From contig CAILTC010000009.1 in NCBI GenBank assembly GCA_903837025.1, positions 1 to 12,089 of the forward strand: a DNA stretch of 12,089 nt, in the 5' to 3' direction. Made by a program: the position numbers and the translations under genes. Of this stretch, positions 6,191 through 12,089 are shown in pieces. Every line of letters starts with the position of its first letter. Within the stretch, counting starts at the first letter, position 1. The stretch comes from an uncultured Bacteroidota bacterium. Lineage in GTDB: Bacteria; Bacteroidota; Bacteroidia; Flavobacteriales; Flavobacteriaceae. Below the pieces are notes generated by a model. That model made no database searches. It saw nothing but the letters and a program-made list of their open reading frames with translations, and was not told the DNA's origin.

Positions 6191-7105
6191 TTATTTGAAA
6201 CTTTTATAAATGGAATATAAATATAATTTTGTCAACAAATACTTTTCTTTAGTAATTTTAAAAATAGAAACATATTGGATAAAAGCTTTTAAATAGCTCT
6301 TTTCTCTATTAAAACTTGTCATTAAATTACGGCTTTTATCCCAAATACTTTGAGCAATAATTTCTTTTTTGTGACTAAATGACTCATCCGAATATATATA
6401 TTTCAATATTTTTAAAAGCACCTGAATAAAAGAACTATTTCTACGCATATAGCCCGCTGAAACACCAATATTCATTCGATAAACTGCTGTAATATCATCT
6501 ATAAAATGGATCTTGCCTCCATCTTTGACAACCCATAAATAAGTTTGCCAATCACCAAAAGGAAAATGAACAAACCAAGAAGGGACATTCTCTATATTTT
6601 GAATGTTCTTAAATAATACGGTTACAGAATGAATAAAATTATTAAAAATCAAGTCATCAAAATCAGGATCTTTTTTTTCTAAATTATAAGTATTATCTAC
6701 AGTTTCTCCATCTATAAATAATTTTCTAACACCTGTATATACTATAGAATAGTCAGGGTTATTCTCTAAAAAATCAACTTGTTTTTGTAATTTACAATCA
6801 TCTATCCAGTAATCATCTCCGTCGCAAATAGCAATATATTTACCATCACATTCCTTGATGGTTCGCATATAATTAGCTATCAGACCTATATTTTTTTTTA
6901 AAGACGGCAATAGTTTTATTTTATCACCATACTCTACTGCATAACGTTCACAAATATTTCTAGTTTCATCTGTACTATAATCTTCCCCAATAACCAATTG
7001 ATATTTAAAATTGGTTTTCTGCATGAGAGCACCTTCAATTGTTTGAGTAATAAATTGCTCCTGATTGTAGGTTAATATGAAAATACTTACTGTAATGTCA
7101 TTCAT
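6191..7105 (-). CDS. GT2 family glycosyltransferase
   Basis: This 304-residue GT-A glycosyltransferase starts with TVSIFILTYNQEQFI (5-19), the usual first strand. The metal motif is CDGDDYW (94-100). VIGEDYSTDET (38-48) replaces the more common NDGSTDGT in the first half, as in the subgroup with FGDWQTYL (183-190) and a downstream YRM (209-211) near the acceptor site. The C-terminal 80 residues are basic and aromatic-rich. It sits between the acyltransferase gene (75-base gap upstream) and the GT4 gene (directly abutting downstream). Start is the ATG at 7103-7105. It is likely part of the glycan assembly series; specificity is unknown. Confidence 0.87.
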   Translation of the reverse strand: MNDITVSIFILTYNQEQFITQTIEGALMQKTNFKYQLVIGEDYSTDETRNICERYAVEYGDKIKLLPSLKKNIGLIANYMRTIKECDGKYIAICDGDDYWIDDCKLQKQVDFLENNPDYSIVYTGVRKLFIDGETVDNTYNLEKKDPDFDDLIFNNFIHSVTVLFKNIQNIENVPSWFVHFPFGDWQTYLWVVKDGGKIHFIDDITAVYRMNIGVSAGYMRRNSSFIQVLLKILKYIYSDESFSHKKEIIAQSIWDKSRNLMTSFNREKSYLKAFIQYVSIFKITKEKYLLTKLYLYSIYKSFK

Positions 7106-7180
7106 TATAAAAATTATATCTGTTGTTTCTTTGTTGCTTATTAATTAAAACATTTTATAAGTAACAATGAAAATGTCATA

Positions 7181-8218
7181 TCAACCGTTTTTAGCACTAA
7201 AAAAAACTTTATATTTCAATGCCTTCTTTTCTATCAAATGCCAAGACAAATAACCAAACCCTATCGAAAGGAATACTGAAGTAATAATCAAAGTATAGGT
7301 ATTCATCTTAAAAAAATAGACCAAAGTTTGCTGAATCGGGAAACTGTATATATAAATCCCATAAGACATATCACCAAATTTACCAAAAGTACTTAAAAAA
7401 GGCAAAGGCATAAATCCTATTAGCATAATTATAATAGGTAAAAAAACATGTTTAACAGAATCATAATAATTAAAATAAAGTGATACTACTAAAACCAAAA
7501 TTGCTATACCTAAAACCACACTCTTGTATTTCAATTTTTCAAACTCTATTGAAGACAGTAAACTACCGCCTATAAAAAAAGTACCTAAGTTGAGCAGATG
7601 CAAACCTTGTATTTCGAATAAAGTAGAGTTCGCAAGTCTGTTTAGATAAAAATTATAAAGGAAACAAAAAACTACAAAAGCAAAAGAAAGAAAAATGATA
7701 CCTATTTTTTTTTGTTTTCTAAAAAAGAAAAGCAATGATAATGCAACATACAAGCTAAACTCATAGCGAATAGTCCATAACGAACCATTTATGACATGAT
7801 ATGAATTCGTATCAAATATTCCTTTTATACTGGATTGAAAATGATACAAACTAAGATTATTAGGCACATAAGTATAGACTGCATTATTTTTAAAAAAAGG
7901 AATCTCACTTTTATATACGAAAGGTGCTAAAATAATGGAAACCAATAAAACGACAATTAAGGCTGGAAAAAGTCTTAAAAACCGTTTTTTAAAATAATCA
8001 AAAATGCTTTTGCTCCGGTGTAAACTTTGAAAAATAAAGTAACCACTAATAATAAAAAAACCACTTAATCCTATTTGGGCCAAAACGATTTGCCCATTTG
8101 TAATTTGATAAATCCATTGAGAACGCTCATTACTGCCCGATAATGGATAAGAATGCGATATAACGACTAAAAGAGCAAACAAAAACCTTAGAAAATCAAA
8201 ATTATTATTTTTATTCAT
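7181..8218 (-). CDS. Acyltransferase 3 family membrane protein (OafA-like)
   Basis: A 345-residue integral membrane protein of the acyltransferase-3 family, which transfers acyl groups (usually acetyl) to sugars in surface glycans. The N-terminus shows FDFLRFLFALLVVISHS, with R11 and H22 forming the family R-x10-H motif. GFFIISGYFIF and a basic loop FKKRFLRLFPAL follow. Many hydrophobic helices fill the rest, with WTIRYEFSLYVALSLLFF near the middle and SYGIYIYSFPIQQ near the end. Length fits a bare membrane domain with no fused SGNH domain, although a separate SGNH-like protein is encoded at the low-coordinate end. I chose the ATG at 8216-8218; the frame also opens at a TTG two codons earlier. 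The target sugar is unknown; O-acetylation of the locus glycan is the likely role. Confidence 0.9.
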   Translation of the reverse strand: MNKNNNFDFLRFLFALLVVISHSYPLSGSNERSQWIYQITNGQIVLAQIGLSGFFIISGYFIFQSLHRSKSIFDYFKKRFLRLFPALIVVLLVSIILAPFVYKSEIPFFKNNAVYTYVPNNLSLYHFQSSIKGIFDTNSYHVINGSLWTIRYEFSLYVALSLLFFFRKQKKIGIIFLSFAFVVFCFLYNFYLNRLANSTLFEIQGLHLLNLGTFFIGGSLLSSIEFEKLKYKSVVLGIAILVLVVSLYFNYYDSVKHVFLPIIIMLIGFMPLPFLSTFGKFGDMSYGIYIYSFPIQQTLVYFFKMNTYTLIITSVFLSIGFGYLSWHLIEKKALKYKVFFSAKNG

Positions 8219-8231
8219 TTTCAAAAGTTTA

Positions 8232-9011
8232 CTAAAATTTATTGGGTTTATCGAACATAAATTTGATTAGATAAAAAAATCTCAAAATAATATACCACAA
8301 ATCTACTATAGCCTTTTTAACCAAATGAAAAATACTTGCTAACAATCCTTTGACAGCGCTTTCTAAACTAATATCCTGATGCCACAATTGATAATTTCCG
8401 ATAACATCATTTTTAAATCTAAAAAACAATTGTTTAGGACTTCGCTTGATTTCGTAGCTAAATATAGATTCGACAAAATCGATATCATAACCTGCTTTCA
8501 ACACTCTTGCCGTCCATTCTTTGTCTTCAAAAGTAGCTACATCTTCTCTGAATTGATATTTTTCCCACACTATTTTATTAAAGGCTGAACCTGAAAAAAT
8601 CAACCCTGATTTATTAGGATCTATTGTTGCTGGAATTTTATTGATGTAGTTTTTATAATCATTAGAATTATGAAGACACCTCAATCCTGCTAAATTAGAA
8701 TTTTCATCAAACTTATTTTGAATTAACTTAAAAAAATCATGACTTACGGGATACGAATGGGCGCTAAAAATAACAACTATAGAATTTTTGGCTTCCTTTG
8801 CACACAAATTGGCACTACCACCAAAACTAAAATCTTTGATGGTTACAAAACGAGCTCCAAATTTTTCGGCAATTTCCTCGCTATTATCAATTGATAAATT
8901 ATCAATAACAATTATTTCATCAATGTCATCACAATATCTTTCCGTTAAGTTTTTCAACAAAAAAGAGAGTGCTTCTGCTTGATTTTTATTTCTAATAACA
9001 ACTGAAATCAT
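8232..9011 (-). CDS. GT2 family glycosyltransferase with SAH in place of DxD
   Basis: A 259-residue family 2 glycosyltransferase. The first strand is ISVVIRNKNQAEAL and the second motif IIVIDNLSIDNS (33-44). Where most relatives have DxD, this one has IFSAHSYP (81-88), with no Asp. The later ATFEDKEWTARVLKAGYDI (159-177) supplies the acidic base region, and the expected distal His is replaced around SYEIKR (185-190). Family 2 members with SAHxxP at this position exist, so it is probably a subfamily trait and not decay, but the metal dependence may differ. A hydrophobic C-terminal helix (about 228-255) suggests membrane contact. Start is the ATG at 9009-9011, five bases after the upstream stop. 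Specificity is unknown. Confidence 0.83.
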   Translation of the reverse strand: MISVVIRNKNQAEALSFLLKNLTERYCDDIDEIIVIDNLSIDNSEEIAEKFGARFVTIKDFSFGGSANLCAKEAKNSIVVIFSAHSYPVSHDFFKLIQNKFDENSNLAGLRCLHNSNDYKNYINKIPATIDPNKSGLIFSGSAFNKIVWEKYQFREDVATFEDKEWTARVLKAGYDIDFVESIFSYEIKRSPKQLFFRFKNDVIGNYQLWHQDISLESAVKGLLASIFHLVKKAIVDLWYIILRFFYLIKFMFDKPNKF

Positions 9012-9016
9012 GAAAT

Positions 9017-9868
9017 TTATTTTTTTTCCAATACCTTTTGTATAATTCGATAAGGCTTACAAATTGCCTTTGCAATTTTGTATTCTAGTGAATTTTTAAT
9101 TTTTTGTTCGCCCGTTCGATGCGTTTTTAGCCAGTAAAAAAGTACTGTCATACAATTATCGAAATCTTGAATATAAATTTCCTTGTGTTTTTTATAAATA
9201 TATTCCTTATTTAATTCCGCATGATTATTTAAAGTATCCACTAACATTGACTTTTTTGATTTTCTGTAATAAAATAGAAACTCCGGAACTATTTTATAAT
9301 GCCAAGCTTTCTTAGTTATTGCCAACCAAAATTCCCAATCTTCAAAACCCTTTTTCATACTTTCGTCATAGCCACCAACTTCTTCCCAACACTTTTTTCT
9401 ATATAAAGAAGTGGCAATTAATTGATTCACATAAAGCAAATCATGATTGGTAGTTCCATTTGGTTTCAATTCATAAATAATGTTTTTCAAATCTTTCTCG
9501 AAAAACTGACTATAGCAAGATACAATCGCTAATGAATTATCTTGCTGTAATTCCGGAACAAGTTGAATTAAATAATCTTTATCAATAGAGTCATCCGCAT
9601 CTAAGGGCAAAATATATTCTCCTTTACTAATTGCGATTCCTGCATTTCTCGCACTTGATAACCCTCCGTTTTCTTTATATAAATAGCTAAATCGATTGTC
9701 TTTTTTACACCATTGTTGGGCGACACTTTCTGTATTATCAGGACTTCCATCATTAACAATGATACATTCCCAATCCGAATATGTTTGATCTAAAACAGAT
9801 TGTAAAGAATCATTCAAAAAATGAGCTTGTTTGTAACACGGAACAATTATAGAAACGAGTGTATTCAT
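9017..9868 (-). CDS. GT2 family glycosyltransferase
   Basis: A textbook family 2 GT-A enzyme of 283 residues. VSIIVPCYKQAHFL (5-18) starts the fold. VNDGSPDNT (38-46), ENGGLSSARNAGI (66-78) and LDADD (89-93) form the nucleotide-sugar and metal site. GFEDWEFWL (174-182) carries the probable catalytic base, and YYRKSKKSM follows. The last 40 residues are basic, possibly for membrane association. The ATG (9866-9868) is separated by a single base from the upstream stop, so the two family 2 genes are probably translationally coupled. It probably adds one residue to the glycan; donor and acceptor cannot be read from sequence. Confidence 0.9.
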   Translation of the reverse strand: MNTLVSIIVPCYKQAHFLNDSLQSVLDQTYSDWECIIVNDGSPDNTESVAQQWCKKDNRFSYLYKENGGLSSARNAGIAISKGEYILPLDADDSIDKDYLIQLVPELQQDNSLAIVSCYSQFFEKDLKNIIYELKPNGTTNHDLLYVNQLIATSLYRKKCWEEVGGYDESMKKGFEDWEFWLAITKKAWHYKIVPEFLFYYRKSKKSMLVDTLNNHAELNKEYIYKKHKEIYIQDFDNCMTVLFYWLKTHRTGEQKIKNSLEYKIAKAICKPYRIIQKVLEKK

Positions 9869-9869
9869 T

Positions 9870-10652
9870 TTAAAATTTATTTAAAAACCCTAATTTTACT
9901 AATACTTTAATAATCCTAGACTTTCTAAAATTAGCAACAATATCTTTATAAATAATAACATCGCCAATATCTTGCAAATAAACAGGATATTCTTCTTGAA
10001 GTACTTGTTGTTTTTCGTTCTCTTTAAGAACTCTATTAGATGGATTAGAACTCATCCCACCAATATAAAAAGTAGACAATGTAGCATTTATTTTTTTATA
10101 GCTTAAATTATACCTGCAAATACTGTCTATAAAAAACTTCCAATCGGATAGTATCTTAAAATCTTCTTTGTAAAAATTTGTTTTTCCAAAAGTACTTTTA
10201 GCAATAAAAGTGGCTGGATGTGGTAAAGTATCTTCTACAAAATAGGAAAAGGACAATACCTCAGGGTATTCTTTAATAAAGATTTTATGTTCTTCAACCA
10301 CTTGCAAATTAAAATAAATAATATCCCTATCCTTTATTTCTTGCTGATTTTGTGCTAATACTTTATTATTATAAAAGTGATCACCGCTGTTCAAAAAAAG
10401 TAAATATTCCCCCGATGCTTTTGCAATTCCTTTATTCATGGCGTGATAAACCCCCGTATCAGGTTCACTTATCCAATACTCAAATAATTGCGTTTTACTT
10501 TCAATATAAGCCGCACTGCCATCAGTAGAACCACCATCAATGATGATATGCTCAAACTCTTGCCATGTTTGATTAGAAACGCTCTCAATAGTTTTTTTTA
10601 ATCCTTCAAGATTGTTATAATTAACCGTGATTATGGAAATTTTAGGTTTCAA
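9870..10652 (-). CDS. GT2 family glycosyltransferase, WcaE-like, TTG start
   Basis: A 260-residue family 2 glycosyltransferase of the type seen in colanic-acid and Bacteroidota clusters. The fold starts KISIITVNYNN (4-14), then IDGGSTDGS (38-46) and SEPDTGVYHAMNKGI (62-76). The metal motif position reads LNSGD (87-91), with Asn at the first Asp position, as in WcaE-like proteins. HPATFI (145-150) and LSDW (168-171) are typical of the group. The start must be the TTG at 10650-10652: the conserved N-terminal strand begins three residues later, no in-frame ATG precedes it after the upstream stop, and the next Met is residue 72. It lies 19 bases after the upstream gene stop and one base before the downstream ATG. 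Confidence 0.87.
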   Translation of the reverse strand: MKPKISIITVNYNNLEGLKKTIESVSNQTWQEFEHIIIDGGSTDGSAAYIESKTQLFEYWISEPDTGVYHAMNKGIAKASGEYLLFLNSGDHFYNNKVLAQNQQEIKDRDIIYFNLQVVEEHKIFIKEYPEVLSFSYFVEDTLPHPATFIAKSTFGKTNFYKEDFKILSDWKFFIDSICRYNLSYKKINATLSTFYIGGMSSNPSNRVLKENEKQQVLQEEYPVYLQDIGDVIIYKDIVANFRKSRIIKVLVKLGFLNKF

Positions 10653-10671
10653 ATTTCTATTTATTTTAATT

Positions 10672-11619
10672 CTATCGATACAAAAATGTAAAAAGTTCTT
10701 TTCTAAGCCTTATAATTGGAAAATATTTGACACTTAAATATGTAAACAAAAGTTTAGGATTACTAAAAAATATTGAAGCCCAATATAAGCTATCATTTAG
10801 CAAGCTGTTTTTTTGTTTGAATTTTAAAAGCCAAATCCATTTCAATAAAGTATCAATTTTAGTTAATGGAATTCCTTTTTTACTACTCCAAAAAATAAGC
10901 GATTCATACATTTTTATCACATAAATTCTATACAAATCTTCTCTATCAAAAACATTAGCGTCATGAACACCTCTTTTAGCTACTGGTTTTTCTAATATCC
11001 CTCCAACTAATTTGGTTTTCAATGCCATTTTCCAAAATAAATCAGAATCTTCCGAAACCATCAAATCCTCATTAAATAAGCCCGATACATCAAAAACTGT
11101 TTTTTTAACCGTTAAGCCGTCTATCTGAAAAAAACCATATTTACCTGAAATTAAGGCATCAAAAAGAAAATCGGATTCGATTCCTTTTGTCATTGTATTC
11201 AACTTAAACTGGCTTTGCTCGACTACAGTAATTGGTCTATAAAAATCAAATCCTACTGCATTATATATTCCATCACAATCCTTATTTTCTTGAAATACTT
11301 TGATATCATTTACAAATCTATTTTCCAAATAGTAATCATCAGCATCTAGAAAAGCAATATAATTCCCAGTAGCTTTTTGTATTCCAAGATTTCTACTGGC
11401 CGAACGCCCTTTATTCAATTTGTCTTTATGATGATAAACTTTAATCTTTGAGTTTTGTAATTGCAGTTCATCAAGAATCACTTGAGTTCCGTCAATACTT
11501 CCATCATTTACAACAATAATTTCAGTAACTTGTGGTTGCTGCAAGACCGAAAAAATTGCTTTTTTTATAAAGCGTTGACCGTTATATACTGGAATTATGA
11601 CGGATATTGAAAATTGCAT
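10672..11619 (-). CDS. GT2 family glycosyltransferase
   Basis: A 315-residue family 2 GT-A glycosyltransferase. SISVIIPVYNGQRFI (4-18), VNDGSIDGT (37-45), KGRSASRNLGI (70-80) and LDADDYYLENR (91-101) are all present, so the donor site looks intact. SEDSDLFWKMAL (189-200) matches the acidic catalytic segment. The C-terminal region (about 245-315) is rich in aromatic and basic residues and may associate with the membrane. Start is the ATG at 11617-11619, with no in-frame alternative nearby. A 75-base gap separates it from the FkbM-type gene upstream; I see no convincing promoter there. Specificity is unknown. Confidence 0.9.
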   Translation of the reverse strand: MQFSISVIIPVYNGQRFIKKAIFSVLQQPQVTEIIVVNDGSIDGTQVILDELQLQNSKIKVYHHKDKLNKGRSASRNLGIQKATGNYIAFLDADDYYLENRFVNDIKVFQENKDCDGIYNAVGFDFYRPITVVEQSQFKLNTMTKGIESDFLFDALISGKYGFFQIDGLTVKKTVFDVSGLFNEDLMVSEDSDLFWKMALKTKLVGGILEKPVAKRGVHDANVFDREDLYRIYVIKMYESLIFWSSKKGIPLTKIDTLLKWIWLLKFKQKNSLLNDSLYWASIFFSNPKLLFTYLSVKYFPIIRLRKELFTFLYR

Positions 11620-11694
11620 TACTATCGTTTTAAAATGTATATTTTTTATATCTTTCTATAAAATTCTTCTCCTTGAAAATATAAACAACTTATT

Positions 11695-12089
11695 CTAGTG
11701 TTTTTTGAAGGCGTATATCATTCCCGTAATAGAATCAAAACTTCTAGAAAAGAAGTCAAATCCTGAATTGATTAACATCTCCTCTATTATTTGTGAACCT
11801 TTATCATGCCATTCTAATAAAAGTACATCTATTTGATTAATCATTCCTGTCTCGTAGAGATTTTCCAAAATTTCATATTCGGCACCTTCACAATCCATTT
11901 TGATTATTATTTTTCTATTCTTTGTCGTATTTACTATTTTACTTATTTCCAATGTAGCCTCCTCAATTTGAACTTCTCTTTCTACTACATTATCATTATT
12001 AGAATAACTCGGACTTGACAACCCTCTAAATCCGGTATTTCCTTTACAATTTTTATCAAATAAAAACAGTTCCTTTCTGCTGTTTTTTC
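11695..12089 (-). CDS. FkbM family methyltransferase, N-terminus cut by window edge
   Basis: An open frame enters from the right edge with no stop and ends with TAG at 11695-11697, giving 130 visible residues of the C-terminal part. A TTG at 12019-12021 could be read as a start, but the frame continues upstream, so the true start is outside the window. IIIKMDCEGAEYEIL (visible residues 60-74) is the signature strand and loop of FkbM-type SAM-dependent methyltransferases, followed by IDVLLLEWHDKG and a final strand ending in AFKKH. FkbM-like proteins in glycan loci are thought to O-methylate sugars. The SAM-binding Rossmann motif is outside the window. Placement upstream of the glycosyltransferase series suggests a role in modifying the same glycan. 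Confidence 0.8.
   Translation of the reverse strand, partial: KNSRKELFLFDKNCKGNTGFRGLSSPSYSNNDNVVEREVQIEEATLEISKIVNTTKNRKIIIKMDCEGAEYEILENLYETGMINQIDVLLLEWHDKGSQIIEEMLINSGFDFFSRSFDSITGMIYAFKKH

Noticed and set aside
7150..7176. Inverted repeat ACATTTT / AAAATGT just after the acyltransferase stop
   Set aside because: The 7-bp stem has only one G-C pair and a 13-base loop, and the following T-run is short and interrupted; such pairing is expected by chance in AT-rich spacers.
8219..8224. TTG start two codons before the acyltransferase ATG
   Set aside because: An ATG follows directly and leaves the whole R-x10-H region intact, so ATG is the simpler choice.
11620..11694. Possible promoter in the 75-base gap before the first complete glycosyltransferase
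   Set aside because: The best candidate, TATATTTT, misses the final G of TAnnTTTG and has no TTG at the right distance.
3771..12018. Other short plus-strand frames (3771-3965, 5047-5247, 5127-5354, 8379-8588, 8788-8982, 10727-10924, 11833-12018)
   Set aside because: All are antisense to confident minus-strand genes, 61-75 residues long, with compositions expected from reverse-strand reading of AT-rich genes.
12019..12021. TTG as the start of a short 108-residue protein
   Set aside because: The frame is open from the window edge with no stop, and the FkbM fold needs far more N-terminal sequence, so this is an internal codon of a truncated gene.

Overview
The window is AT-rich DNA from what looks like a member of the Bacteroidota, probably a Flavobacteriaceae such as Flavobacterium. 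The reasons are the low G+C, the A-rich leaders without clear Shine-Dalgarno sites, occasional TTG starts and glycosyltransferase sequences in the style of that group. This is inference; there is no rRNA or housekeeping marker here. All twelve genes lie on the minus strand and are packed almost end to end, so the window reads as the middle of a surface-glycan operon (O-antigen, capsule or O-glycan) transcribed from high to low coordinates. Both ends are cut by the window edge.

In transcription order: the C-terminal part of an FkbM-type methyltransferase (12089 to 11695); four consecutive GT-A family 2 glycosyltransferases (11619 to 8232); a membrane acyltransferase of family 3 (8218 to 7181); a family 2 glycosyltransferase (7105 to 6191), a GT4 glycosyltransferase (6190 to 5045) and another family 2 glycosyltransferase (5035 to 4154); a two-gene nonulosonic-acid module, consisting of a cytidylyltransferase fused to a KdsC-like HAD phosphatase (4088 to 2922) and a NeuB-type synthase (2935 to 2060); a large GT-B-like transferase (2024 to 621); and the N-terminal part of a membrane-anchored protein resembling an SGNH hydrolase (600 to 1). 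No gene-free stretch exceeds 75 bases.

How they may work together: the synthase and the bifunctional cytidylyltransferase/phosphatase would make a CMP-activated nine-carbon sugar acid. The attached phosphatase implies a 9-phosphate intermediate. The absence of the C-terminal SAF domain, and a Glu/Lys pair in the phosphatase, hint at KDN rather than an N-acetylated sugar. Eight glycosyltransferases would assemble an oligosaccharide, with the GT-B-like protein beside the synthase the best positional candidate for transferring the sialic-acid-like sugar. The acyltransferase, SGNH-like protein and FkbM methyltransferase would decorate the glycan. No flippase, polymerase, initiating transferase or ligase is in view, so the class of glycan cannot be decided here.

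The most interesting part is the compact nonulosonate module with its domain fusion and variant synthase, and the unassigned GT-B protein directly after it. Base composition also looks less AT-rich in parts of this block than in the upstream glycosyltransferases. The rest is ordinary though dense glycan-locus content; I see no mobile elements, CRISPR array, tRNA or rRNA.
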